Positions 1-7,096 of a stretch of DNA of 45,532 nucleotides are shown piece after piece (the stretch's first letter is position 1; each line of letters opens with the position of its first letter). The notes under the pieces are model-generated. The model was not told where the DNA came from, searched no databases, and was given only the letters and a program-made list of their open reading frames with translations. The DNA comes from Pseudomonadota bacterium (GTDB taxonomy: Bacteria; Desulfobacterota; WTBG01; JAPLJA01). Made by a program: the position numbers and the translations under genes. The stretch is from the NCBI GenBank assembly GCA_026388815.1, contig JAPLJA010000041.1, positions 1-45,532 on the forward strand, read 5' to 3'.

Positions 1-2
1 GC

Positions 3-185
3 CAGAGTTTCGAGGATGAAAATGCACTCTGTCTTCTTGAGGAATGGGATACCCGGGAGAGCCTTAAAAGCCACCTGGAGTCGGGCCGTTTTAGGGTACT
101 CCTGGGGGCGATGAACCTTCTCAAAGAGCCCTACGAAATGATGTTCCACACCGTTTTCCACCCGGCGGGGATGGAGGAGATTTAA
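3..185 (+). CDS. C-terminal end of an antibiotic-biosynthesis-monooxygenase (ABM) fold protein (partial)
   Basis: Reading frame 3 is open from the window edge to a TAA at 183-185 and gives the last 60 residues of a protein whose start lies outside the window. The residues around LLEEWDTRESLKSHLES and FRVLLGAMNLL match the pattern seen in ABM/YgiN-like ferredoxin-fold dimers: an acidic strand, then a tryptophan, then 'L-x-x-H-x-x-S' and 'F'. These small proteins are putative quinol or heme-linked monooxygenases or simply dimeric stress proteins; the substrate cannot be told. The stop codon overlaps the ATG of the next gene (TAATG), so translation is probably coupled. Confidence is moderate because the N-terminal half is missing. 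Confidence 0.6.
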   Translation, partial: QSFEDENALCLLEEWDTRESLKSHLESGRFRVLLGAMNLLKEPYEMMFHTVFHPAGMEEI

Positions 186-379
186 TGGATAAATTGCTTC
201 TTACGAAATGTCTTCGCTGCAGGGGTGCCGTGATCTATGATAAATTTTACGGTCCCCATGAGCAGTTTTGGGGATGGAAATGTTTGATCTGTGGGGAGAT
301 TGTTGACCCGGTCATTCTGGAGAATCGGCAATTGATGAGAGCGGGTCAAGTGATAAACTCCCGAAGGGCGAGGAGGTAA
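185..379 (+). CDS. Small zinc-ribbon protein, 64 aa
   Basis: The ATG overlaps the stop of the upstream ABM gene. The product has two CxxC knuckles, CLRC (residues 9-12) and CLIC (33-36), separated by about 20 residues rich in aromatics and glycine (FYGPHEQFWGWK). This is the arrangement of a treble-clef or zinc-ribbon module. The C terminus is short and basic (NSRRARR), compatible with nucleic-acid or ribosome contact. No catalytic domain is present. It is followed 10 bases later by another four-cysteine miniprotein, so the two may act together or represent a duplicated metal-binding function. The function is unknown. Confidence 0.6.
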   Translation: MDKLLLTKCLRCRGAVIYDKFYGPHEQFWGWKCLICGEIVDPVILENRQLMRAGQVINSRRARR

Positions 380-389
380 AAAGGTTGAT

Positions 390-554
390 ATGGGCAAGAC
401 TTTTGATCCAGAAAAATACGAAATGACTTTCTGTCCCCTTTGCCAGGGAGACGGCAAATTAGCCAAGACGCCTGAGGGGTTTGAGGTTTGCAAAGAATGT
501 GGAGGCTTTGGGCTAATAAAAAAAGAAGAGGTAACAGAGTATGATCGCCTATGA
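390..554 (+). CDS. DnaJ-type CxxCxGxG zinc-finger miniprotein, 54 aa
   Basis: Start ATG is at 390, with GGAGG upstream at 373-377 inside the end of the preceding gene. The 54-residue product carries two copies of the DnaJ central-domain signature: CPLCQGDG (residues 15-22) and CKECGGFG (34-41). In DnaJ, pairs of CxxCxGxG motifs bind one zinc; here exactly one pair is present, so a single zinc site is predicted. No J domain or substrate-binding domain is attached. The last 15 bases overlap the next gene (ATG at 541), implying translational coupling. A protein-folding or redox-sensing accessory role is possible but not shown. Confidence 0.6.
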   Translation: MGKTFDPEKYEMTFCPLCQGDGKLAKTPEGFEVCKECGGFGLIKKEEVTEYDRL

Positions 555-723
555 ACTCTACTGGTTCGATAAAACAGCGAAAGCTCATTTTATTGGGATA
601 TTACGAGAGAAAAGAGAAAATCTATTAAGAATAACACGGGAATCTATCCTGAATTTGGGAAGGAAGGTTATCGGTAGTAATGAAGATGTCGCTAACATCT
701 ATTTCATTCAGGTAGAAGTGTAG
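541..723 (+). CDS. Conserved-type hypothetical protein, 60 aa
   Basis: This 60-residue ORF begins inside the end of the upstream zinc-finger gene and shares its operon. It starts MIAYELYWFDK and ends with IYFIQVEV, predicting a small alpha/beta protein with a basic central helix (EKRENLLRITRESI). There is no signal peptide, cysteine pair or membrane segment. The overlapping layout of the four genes from 3 to 723 suggests one transcript. I do not recognise a family with a known function. Confidence 0.5.
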   Translation: MIAYELYWFDKTAKAHFIGILREKRENLLRITRESILNLGRKVIGSNEDVANIYFIQVEV

Positions 724-881
724 CTAGGTGGTAGAAGGCGTTATTGATCCGGTTGTCTTCCAATCTCTGAACCGGGCTATGGGAAAGAGGTTAAAATGGT
801 ACAAAAGAGAAGGTGTGGGAGGATGTCGAGACGGCCCTCAAAGTTCGTAAACCTGCCGGGAAGGAGATAAGATCTCATCTC

Positions 882-1052
882 ATGAAACAGATCATGCTTA
901 TGGGAATTGCTTTAATCGTCTTCGGGGTAGTGGTTCTTGCCTGCCGTAGCATTACGTACACAACCTTTCCATTGCCACCCATTTGGGGACGCTTTGCGTT
1001 TACAGATGGAATTGTGTTGGTCAATTTATATTTATTGGAGCCAAAAAAATAG
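882..1052 (+). pseudogene. Decayed or shortened DUF3185-type small membrane protein
   Basis: From ATG 882 the frame reads a hydrophobic helix (IMLMGIALIVFGVVVLA) followed by SITYTT and FPLPPI. The intact DUF3185 gene at 13505-13726 has the same order (AIGIVAFAYQGITYTT ... LPLPPIVGTIALVGGIVLL). Compared with that copy, about 20 residues between ITYTT and LPLPPI are missing. The C terminus (LVNLYLLEPKK) no longer matches; shifting frame near 1025 restores an FIFIGAKK tail of the expected kind. A longer reading from GTG 813 adds VWEDVETALKV, resembling the tail of the coiled-coil family seen broken at 13763-14055. A decayed copy of the 13.5 kb gene pair is the likeliest reading. A functional short variant cannot be excluded. 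Confidence 0.5.
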
Positions 1053-1129
1053 ACCCAGTTAATTTGTTGATTCAAATATTCAGCGGATTAGTTAGTTAAC
1101 ATGAAACCGAAGAGGAGGAGGTAGTTAGT

Positions 1130-2266
1130 ATGGCCAAGAAGAGAATGGATATAAGGGCGTTAGGTATTCTAATCTTTACCTGTGTTTTTTTCATGGGTGC
1201 GTATGGGTACGGTCATGATTTGCAGGGTGTTATCAGTAAATCTGAAACGCTGGAATATTCGAAATCTGAAAAGGCAATTACGGGAAAATATTCTGCTTTG
1301 AATCTAAACTTTTCTTCTGCCGTAGAAAAAGATGGTTATATTATTGTTGATCTTCGGTTGAGGGACGATAAACAGCTGATCGCCAAAATTAACCACATGG
1401 ATGAAACATTCAATATAAAGTTTATTGCGCTAAAGAGTGGAAAACCTGTAACACTAGGGAAGGAGGACTTAAATGCTTTTCATCTGTTGCACGCTAAGTT
1501 GCAACAACACTTCCTGTCGGTTGATACCAAAGTAATTGATGCACTTTTAAGCGTCCTTAACCTCTTAGAAGGCTACCCCCCTGGTGAATTTCTCGATGTA
1601 TCCAGTGCATCAAAGCAAATTAAACCAGAAGCATGGACTTCTCTTTGTGAAAGTATTGGTGAAACAGTAACGGGGACTTACACAATAGGCAGTGAGACTC
1701 ATAGCGAAAATGAAACTGTTGGCCCTTGTGGTTCGGGTGATTGTCTCGGTCGTTGTGGACCAGGTTGCGAAAATCCGCCACCTCCAACACTGCAAAGGTT
1801 CACTCAGGAATGTTTAAACCATGACTTGTGTGCCGGTGCTACAGGCAAGTGGTTAGGCCCTTGTAGAGATGAGTGGGATGCTGCTGTAAGTGGTTTTTTA
1901 TTTGCTACTGATTGTGAGAATGTGACCGGCGTCTGGAATGATACCTATGGTTCTGTATGGATGCTCACGCAAACAGATACATCAGTCAGAGGTACGGTGG
2001 AAACTCTCGGCTGTGGAACATGGCACGTTACCGGCTCTAATACAGGGTTCAACCTTATTTTGACCACGAGGAATATCCCGCCGATAGAGGAAGAATGTTG
2101 TACTACTTATACTTATACCGGCACTGTTTATTGTAATACAGCAAGTGCTACCTGGACAAATGAGTGTGGATTGAGCGGCTCCTGGTCGATGACGAAAAGT
2201 TCGTCAGCAACTGAATCAGTAGCAACCCCGAATAACCAAGGACCTTCTCCAGCTTCGAGCAGGTAA
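1130..2266 (+). CDS. Secreted cysteine-rich protein with a phospholipase A2-like active-site motif
   Basis: This 378-residue protein starts at ATG 1130 after a strong GAGGAGGAGG ribosome site. A hydrophobic N-terminal segment (residues about 9-27) looks like a signal peptide. A central cysteine-rich block reads CLGRCGPGC, then about 15 residues, then ECLNHDLC, then CRDEWDAAV. The Cys-x-x-His-Asp-x-Cys core is the catalytic His-Asp signature of the secreted phospholipase A2 superfamily, and the preceding glycine/cysteine loop sits where PLA2 binds calcium. The C-terminal 110 residues (WMLTQTDTSVRGTVE and similar) look like a beta-rich lipid- or glycan-binding module. The predicted role is extracellular calcium-dependent lipid hydrolysis. 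Sampled base composition is lower in GC than the genes downstream. Activity is inferred only from the motif. Confidence 0.55.
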   Translation: MAKKRMDIRALGILIFTCVFFMGAYGYGHDLQGVISKSETLEYSKSEKAITGKYSALNLNFSSAVEKDGYIIVDLRLRDDKQLIAKINHMDETFNIKFIALKSGKPVTLGKEDLNAFHLLHAKLQQHFLSVDTKVIDALLSVLNLLEGYPPGEFLDVSSASKQIKPEAWTSLCESIGETVTGTYTIGSETHSENETVGPCGSGDCLGRCGPGCENPPPPTLQRFTQECLNHDLCAGATGKWLGPCRDEWDAAVSGFLFATDCENVTGVWNDTYGSVWMLTQTDTSVRGTVETLGCGTWHVTGSNTGFNLILTTRNIPPIEEECCTTYTYTGTVYCNTASATWTNECGLSGSWSMTKSSSATESVATPNNQGPSPASSR

Positions 2267-2359
2267 CCTTTATGCTATATTATATGTAAAACTATATGCA
2301 AAACTTTTCGCCATACATAGTTCTGACCATATCAAAATGGTCGTCTCGAAGAATTTATT

Positions 2360-2680
2360 ATGGACACTTCCTTTGATACATTTGCCACCAGTGAAAAAAA
2401 GGCAGAGTTGATGTTTTTGCTTCAACAGAATATCAGCGATGGACTGGCAGCTGGTGAACTCACTTCTCAGGAGGCTCATATTCTTCTGGCAAGACTTGAG
2501 GATATCCGAAGGGCTTATGCGGCTTTGCGGGAAGGAAGGGTCTCGCAGGATGAATGGCAAGCCCTTCTTGGGAGACTGAAAGATCTGGAGAGGGAGGTTA
2601 ACAGGATACGTGCACGTGCCCATCCTTCAAGCATAGATGAGATAAAAATCGAGGATAGGCTGCCAGAGGCGGATCGATGA
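2360..2680 (+). CDS. Small all-helical hypothetical protein, 106 aa
   Basis: The product is predicted to be a bundle of short helices with two similar halves. The first is NISDGLAAGELTSQEAHIL followed by LEDIRRAYAALR; the second is GRVSQDEWQALLGRL followed by KDLEREVNRI. The repeated pattern 'G-x-L-T/S-x-x-E-x-x-x-L' and its spacing resemble small periplasmic or cytoplasmic helical proteins common in this bacterial group, but I know no assigned function. There is no signal peptide. The ribosome site is weak. Seven bases after its stop lies a related shorter ORF. Confidence 0.55.
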   Translation: MDTSFDTFATSEKKAELMFLLQQNISDGLAAGELTSQEAHILLARLEDIRRAYAALREGRVSQDEWQALLGRLKDLEREVNRIRARAHPSSIDEIKIEDRLPEADR

Positions 2681-2687
2681 GGGGATA

Positions 2688-2858
2688 ATGATCGGAAGAT
2701 TGACGCGTGTCCAGGGAAGGGAATTGCAAGCAAGATTAGAGGCCATCCGAAGTAATTTTTTGCAGCTTTTAAAAGACCGGACCTTCACCTCCGGGGAAAA
2801 AGGAGAGGTTTCCAGTCGTCTTGATTTCCTTGAAAGGGAAATAAACAGGGTTTGGTAA
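2688..2858 (+). CDS. Short helical protein related to the upstream gene, 56 aa
   Basis: ATG 2688 lies eight bases past the upstream stop, with a weak GAGGGG ribosome site. The 56-residue product contains ELQARLEAIRSNFLQLLKD, then RTFTSGEKGEVSSRLDFLE, then REINRVW. This matches the second half of the preceding protein, where a basic linker precedes T/S-x-x-E-x-x-x-L-x-x-L and ends in EVNRI. It therefore looks like a single-repeat paralogue or a split-off half of the 106-residue protein. The close spacing argues for co-expression. The function is unknown. Confidence 0.45.
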   Translation: MIGRLTRVQGRELQARLEAIRSNFLQLLKDRTFTSGEKGEVSSRLDFLEREINRVW

Positions 2859-2920
2859 AGCACATAAACCCTATGCATTGGGGAAATCCCGGTTCATACA
2901 GAGCTTAGAAAGGAGATGTT

Positions 2921-3113
2921 ATGGAAAAAACAGTAGGAACTTTTGGCTGCTACCCATCTAATAAGAAATAAGACGCCGGATGTGCTCCGTATGTCGGCAG
3001 AGAGCAGAAGACTGGCTCAACGGTATGTGAAGAAAGGCATTTTGATGAGAAGAATAAACGATGACTTGACCAGAGAAGAAGAAAAACAAATAAAAAGAGC
3101 TTATGGCTTTTAG
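2921..3113 (+). pseudogene. Small basic helical protein interrupted by a frameshift
   Basis: An excellent ribosome site (AAAGGAG at 2909-2915) precedes ATG 2921, but that frame closes after 16 codons. Removing one base near GTAGGAA (2933-2939) joins MEKTV to a second frame that reads ELLAATHLIRNKTPDVLRM, SAESRRLAQRYVKKGI and REEEKQIKRAYGF, ending at TAG 3111-3113. The joined product would be about 63 residues, basic and helical. Either the gene carries a real +1 frameshift or the assembled sequence has one extra base. Downstream TTG or ATG starts (2943, 2991) could still produce the C-terminal part. No function is recognised. Confidence 0.5.
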
Positions 3114-3120
3114 GAAGACA

Positions 3121-3282
3121 ATGGATAAGACGGGAAGAAAAAGTAAAGGAGGTGGTTTGTTTTTCATGGTGTTGTTAATGATGATACGTTGGAGTGAACC
3201 TGTAACTGGCCGGATCGAGACCGCTCAAGGCGGAAGAAAGGATCTTGCCATAATAATAATAAAGATGAGGAGGAACATATGA
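3121..3282 (+). CDS. Doubtful small ORF upstream of the repeat protein, 53 aa
   Basis: ATG 3121 opens a 53-codon frame with one hydrophobic stretch (GLFFMVLLMMI), whose stop overlaps the ATG of the next gene. It could be a short membrane peptide or coupled leader for the large exported protein, but composition is odd (an IIII run near the end) and there is no clear ribosome site. It may be only an open stretch in the 5' region of the downstream gene. Listed for completeness with low confidence. Confidence 0.2.
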   Translation: MDKTGRKSKGGGLFFMVLLMMIRWSEPVTGRIETAQGGRKDLAIIIIKMRRNI

Positions 3283-5972
3283 AGACATTGAATAAGATGT
3301 GGCTTATGGCATTACTACTGGTCGTTTTTATGGCCGGACCAATAGTAAATGCGGATGAGGAAATCACCGACACCACCCCGCCCATGGTAAGTTTCGTAAC
3401 CCCTGAGAATGGCGCAATTGATGTGGGTCTCAACCGGAAAATCACCGCCACCTTCAGTGAGGCGATGGACCCGTCAAAGATCACCAAAGAGAACTTTATC
3501 CTAAAGCACGGGACAACGCCTGTCTCAGGCACGGTGACCTACGTTGGCGTAACTGCGATCTTTACACCAGCAAGCAGCCTCGCCCCCGGCACTACCTATA
3601 CTGCCAAGATTAAAACCGCGGTCAAGGATCTCGCAGGCAATCCACTGGCAGAAAAGTTTGTATGGACCTTCACCACAGGTGCAACCCCGGACATCACCGC
3701 ACCCACGGTAAGTTTCGTAACCCCTGAGAATGGCGCAATTGATGTGGGTCTCAACCGGAAAATCACCGCCACCTTCAATGAGGCGATGGACCCGTCAACG
3801 ATAATCAGGGCAACTTTTGCCCTACAGCACGGGACAACGCCTGTCTCAGGTACGGTGACCTACGTTGGCGTAACTGCGATCTTTACACCAGCAAGCGAAC
3901 TCGCACCGAACACCGAATATACGGCCAAGATTAGAACCTGGGTCAAGGATCTGGCCGGCAATCCACTGGCAGAAAAGTTTGTATGGACCTTTACCACAGG
4001 TCCGACCCCGGACACCACCGCACCCATGGTGAGTTTCGTAACCCCTGAGAATGGCGCAATTGATGTGGCTCTCAACCGGAAAATCACCGCCACCTTCAGT
4101 GAGGCGATGGACCCATTAACGATCACCACAGCAACCTTTACCCTACAGCACGGGACAACGCCTGTTTCAGGCACGGTAGTGACCTACGGCGGCATAACTG
4201 CGATCTTTACACCATTGAGCGATCTCGCACCGAACACCGAATATACGGCCAAGATTACAACCGCGGGCACGGATCTCGCCGGCAATCCACTGGCAGAAAA
4301 GTTTGTATGGACCTTCACCACAGGTGCGACCCCGGACATCACCGCACCCATGGTAAGTTACGTAACCCCTGAGAATGGCGCAATTGATGTGGGTCTCAAC
4401 CGGAATATCACCGCCACCTTCAGTGAGGCGATGGATCCGTTGACGATTACTACAGCAACCTTTACCCTGCAGCACGGGACAACGCCTGTTTCAGGCACGG
4501 TGATCTACGGCGGCATAACTGCGATCTTTACACCAGCAAGCGCACTCGCACCGAACACCGAATATACGGCCACGATTACAACCGGGGTCACGGATCTGGC
4601 CGGCAATCCACTGGCAAGTGACTTTGTGTGGAGCTTTACCACAGGTGCGACCCCGGACATCACCGCACCCACGGTAAGTTTCGTAACCCCTAAGAATGGC
4701 GCAACCGGTGTGGGTCTCAACCCGAATATCACCGCCACCTTCAGTGAGGCGATGGACCCGTTGACGATTACTACAGCAACCTTTACCCTACAGCACGGGA
4801 CAACGCCTGTTTCAGGCACGGTGACCTACGTTGGCGTAACTGCGATCTTTGCACCATTGAGCGAACTCACACCGAACACCGAATATACGGCCACGATTAC
4901 AACCGCGGTCACGGATCTCGCCGGCAATCCACTGGCAAGTGACTTTGTGTGGAGCTTCACCACAGGTACGACCGCGGACACCACCCCACCCACGGTGAGT
5001 TTCGTAAACCCTGCTGATCTTGCCACAAATGTGGCGGTCAACACGCAAATAACCGCCACCTTCAGTGAGGCGATGGACCCGTTGACGATCACCACAGCAA
5101 CCTTTACCCTAAAGCACGGGACAACGCCTGTTTCAGGCACGGTGATCTACGGCGGCATAACTGCGATCTTTACACCATTGAGCGAACTCGCACCGAACAC
5201 CGAATATACGGCCATGATTACAACCGGGGGCACGGATCTGGCCGGCAATCCACTGGCAAGTGACCTTGTGTGGAGCTTTACCACAGGCACAGGTGCAACG
5301 GCAGGTCCAGCGCCAGTAAACCTTGGAACAGCCGGCAATTTCGTGATTCTGGCAAAATCAGGAATCTCAACCACTGGAACTACTGCAGTTGTTGGAGATA
5401 TGGGACTGAGTCCAGCCGCCGCGAGTTTCATCACTGGATTTGGGTTAATAATGGATGCCTCGAATGAATTTTCGACATCGAGTCTCGTGACCGGAAAGAT
5501 ATACGCAGCCGACTATGCGCCTCCTACTCCAGCTAAGATGACCACGGCTGTAAGCGACATGGAAACTGCGTACACCGATGCCGCCGGGCGGACATTACCC
5601 GATTTTACGGAACTGGGCGCCGGAAATATTGACAGGATGACACTTGCTCCTGGCCTCTACAAGTGGGGGACCGGGGTTACAATACCAATTGGTGTCACTC
5701 TCTCGGGTGGCGCAGATGATGTCTGGATCTTCCAGATAGGACAAGATCTCAGCGTGGCCAACGGTGCCATTGTTACTCTGAGCGGCGGTGCACAGGCCAA
5801 GAACATCTTCTGGCAGGTCGCCGGCCAAGCGACCCTTGGAACGACGTCTGACTTCAAGGGAATTATATTGTGTCAAACGGCGATCGTGCTGCAGACCGGC
5901 GCACAGATGAACGGCAGGGCGTTTGCGCAGACCGCGGTTACATTAGACGCCACTGCCATTACTGTCCCATAA
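3279..5972 (+). CDS. Exported protein with six Ig-like repeats and a C-terminal ice-binding-like (DUF3494) domain
   Basis: This 897-residue protein begins at ATG 3279 after AGGAGG and has a signal peptide ending near residue 25 (GPIVNA). Residues about 30-670 are six tandem units of about 107 residues of the SbsA-like Ig (Big_5) type. Each has PPMVSFVTPENGAIDVGLN, FSEAMDP, HGTTPVSGTV, and LAGNPLA followed by WTFTTG. From about residue 681 (NLGTAGNFVILAKSGIS) to the end is a DUF3494 ice-binding-like beta-solenoid, recognised by FVILAKSGIS, VVGDMGLSP, LAPGLYKW, DDVWIFQI and FKGIILCQTAI. Big_5 plus DUF3494 architecture is known in surface adhesins and ice-binding proteins; most such proteins outside cold habitats are probably adhesive or matrix proteins. 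No sortase or autotransporter signal is visible, so the anchoring route is unknown. Confidence 0.85.
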   Translation: MKTLNKMWLMALLLVVFMAGPIVNADEEITDTTPPMVSFVTPENGAIDVGLNRKITATFSEAMDPSKITKENFILKHGTTPVSGTVTYVGVTAIFTPASSLAPGTTYTAKIKTAVKDLAGNPLAEKFVWTFTTGATPDITAPTVSFVTPENGAIDVGLNRKITATFNEAMDPSTIIRATFALQHGTTPVSGTVTYVGVTAIFTPASELAPNTEYTAKIRTWVKDLAGNPLAEKFVWTFTTGPTPDTTAPMVSFVTPENGAIDVALNRKITATFSEAMDPLTITTATFTLQHGTTPVSGTVVTYGGITAIFTPLSDLAPNTEYTAKITTAGTDLAGNPLAEKFVWTFTTGATPDITAPMVSYVTPENGAIDVGLNRNITATFSEAMDPLTITTATFTLQHGTTPVSGTVIYGGITAIFTPASALAPNTEYTATITTGVTDLAGNPLASDFVWSFTTGATPDITAPTVSFVTPKNGATGVGLNPNITATFSEAMDPLTITTATFTLQHGTTPVSGTVTYVGVTAIFAPLSELTPNTEYTATITTAVTDLAGNPLASDFVWSFTTGTTADTTPPTVSFVNPADLATNVAVNTQITATFSEAMDPLTITTATFTLKHGTTPVSGTVIYGGITAIFTPLSELAPNTEYTAMITTGGTDLAGNPLASDLVWSFTTGTGATAGPAPVNLGTAGNFVILAKSGISTTGTTAVVGDMGLSPAAASFITGFGLIMDASNEFSTSSLVTGKIYAADYAPPTPAKMTTAVSDMETAYTDAAGRTLPDFTELGAGNIDRMTLAPGLYKWGTGVTIPIGVTLSGGADDVWIFQIGQDLSVANGAIVTLSGGAQAKNIFWQVAGQATLGTTSDFKGIILCQTAIVLQTGAQMNGRAFAQTAVTLDATAITVP
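3369..5290 (+). repeat. Six near-identical tandem repeats of about 321 bp
   Basis: The same anchor (GTRAGTTWCGTAA) recurs at 3387, 3708, 4029, 4353, 4674 and 4995, giving steps of 321, 321, 324, 321 and 321 bases. The fourth step is longer because unit 3 has one extra codon (SGTVVTYGG). Units differ by scattered substitutions and share blocks in a mosaic way. Units 4-6 use ASDFVW or ASDLVW where units 1-3 use AEKFVW. This pattern indicates recent duplication with exchange between units, and the unit number probably varies between strains. Confidence 0.9.
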
Positions 5973-6089
5973 GGCATGAGGTATTCAGTGTGATACGTCT
6001 CATCCTTTTGACATGGGGGTTTCCATAAGGGTTTTTTTAAGAGCCGGAAAGGTAACAACAAAACGCAACAACATAAAGGAGAAAGTACA

Positions 6090-6863
6090 ATGAAAATGAA
6101 AGCAAGGTATCGTGTAGCTCTGATGGTGGCTGCGGTCGCTCTGTTAGTGACCAGCGTGCCTGTGTACGCGTCCACGATGGATAACCGCATAGAATCATCG
6201 GCCAGGAAGTCGTATGTGTTCAAGACCTATCTTACGGGTGATGATATTAAAATCCAGTCTAAGGATGGCGTCGTCTCCTTGACGGGGACTGTCTCCGAAG
6301 AATTCCACAAATCATTGGCCCAGGAGACCGTGGCAGGCCTTCCGGGGGTCAAGAGCGTGGACAACAGGCTGGAAGTCAAAGGTGAACGCTCCACCGAGAA
6401 GTCGGATGCGTGGCTCGTAACGAAAGTGAAAACCACACTCTTGTTCCATCGGAGCGTGAGCGCCGGCAAAACTGAAGTTGACGTCAAAGATGGCATCGTG
6501 ACCCTGCGGGGCAATGCCGTCAGCCAGGCACAAAAGGAGTTGACGACCGAATACGCCAAGGATGTCGAAGGAGTCAAAGACGTAAAAAATGAGATGACCG
6601 TGTCAAAGACCTCGGAAAAGACACACGAAACGGCAGGTGAAAAGATTGATGACGCGTCCACCACCGCTCAGGTCAGGATGGCGTTGCTGTTCCATCGCTC
6701 GACCAGTGCACTCCACACCAAGGTCGAGACGAAGCATGGAGTGGTCACGTTGGGTGGCAAGGCCAGGAACGCCGCCGAAAAGGACCTGGTCAGCAAACTC
6801 GTTACCGACATAAAGGGTGTGAAGAGCGTAAATAACCGGATGACCATCGAAGAGTCCAAATAG
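6090..6863 (+). CDS. Periplasmic triple-BON-domain protein, copy 1
   Basis: This 257-residue protein starts at ATG 6090 after AAAGGAG. A signal peptide ends near residue 27 (VPVYA). Three BON domains follow, at roughly 33-98, 110-175 and 190-255. Each has the BON pattern of an alpha helix, 'V-x-x-x-x-G-x-V-x-L-x-G', and 'GVKSVDNRL' or 'GVKDVKNEM' at the end. BON domains bind phospholipids, as in OsmY and DolP, and help maintain the envelope under osmotic or other stress. No enzymatic residues are expected. A near-identical paralogue lies at 12457-13227, and the flanking genes are other envelope-stress proteins, supporting a periplasmic stress role. Confidence 0.9.
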   Translation: MKMKARYRVALMVAAVALLVTSVPVYASTMDNRIESSARKSYVFKTYLTGDDIKIQSKDGVVSLTGTVSEEFHKSLAQETVAGLPGVKSVDNRLEVKGERSTEKSDAWLVTKVKTTLLFHRSVSAGKTEVDVKDGIVTLRGNAVSQAQKELTTEYAKDVEGVKDVKNEMTVSKTSEKTHETAGEKIDDASTTAQVRMALLFHRSTSALHTKVETKHGVVTLGGKARNAAEKDLVSKLVTDIKGVKSVNNRMTIEESK

Positions 6864-6873
6864 ACTCTGGATT

Positions 6874-6916
6874 GTTGCTGGCTGGTGCATCCCCCCCTCT
6901 CGCACCAGCCGGCAAC
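6874..6916 (+). terminator. Strong 15-bp hairpin between the BON and lmo0937-type genes
   Basis: GTTGCTGGCTGGTGC (6874-6888) pairs with GCACCAGCCGGCAAC (6902-6916) with only one G-T wobble, around a 13-base pyrimidine-rich loop. There is no following T-run, so it is not a classical Rho-independent terminator. It starts 11 bases after the BON stop and ends 30 bases before the next ATG. It could protect the 3' end of the BON mRNA or attenuate read-through. Confidence 0.55.
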
Positions 6917-6946
6917 GAGCCTGAGCAATCCGGAAAGGAGGATCAT

Positions 6947-7096
6947 ATGTTGTGGACGATCGTTGTGATACTGATAATTCTGTGGCTGCTGGGGCTGGCG
7001 AGCAGTTACACCATGGGAGGAGTAATTCACGTCCTGCTGGTGATTGCCATTATCATGATACTGGTCAACGTCATTCAGGGGCGGAGAGCCGTGTAG
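6947..7096 (+). CDS. lmo0937-family small membrane protein, copy 1, 49 aa
   Basis: ATG 6947 follows GGAAAGGAGGATCAT, an ideal ribosome site, and is preferred over an upstream in-frame start at 6872 that would run through the hairpin. The product has two hydrophobic helices, WTIVVILIILWLLGL and HVLLVIAIIMILVNVI, around an SSYTMGG turn, and ends QGRRAV. This is the signature of the lmo0937 family of tiny two-helix inner-membrane proteins, often found next to CsbD and other general-stress genes. The molecular role is unknown. A second copy is at 13303-13452. Confidence 0.85.
   Translation: MLWTIVVILIILWLLGLASSYTMGGVIHVLLVIAIIMILVNVIQGRRAV

Larger units (their letters stand above)
5995..7096 (+). 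repeat. Segmental duplication, copy 1 (BON gene plus lmo0937-type gene)
   Basis: The stretch from ACGTCTCATCC (5995) through the end of the small membrane gene at 7096 is matched by 12362-13452. The 95 bases upstream of the BON gene are nearly identical in both copies. The BON coding regions differ mainly in one patch, and the lmo0937-type genes differ by a few codons. The short spacers between the two genes (6864-6946 and 13228-13302) have diverged much more than the coding parts. Confidence 0.9.

Noticed and set aside
2916-3113. In-frame TAG at 2934 (and another at 13805) as possible pyrrolysine or amber read-through
   Set aside because: The 2934 frame is better explained by a ribosome site and ATG at 2921 plus a one-base shift, and the 13805 gene also has a frameshift. 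No pyl genes are visible, and a corrinoid protein alone does not imply pyrrolysine.
3369-5290. Possible CRISPR or other spaced array
   Set aside because: Units are contiguous 321-bp coding repeats with no short direct repeats separated by unique spacers.
4167-5434. Minus-strand open frames opposite the Ig-like repeats
   Set aside because: They recur with the repeat period and are antisense shadows of the 321-bp coding repeat.
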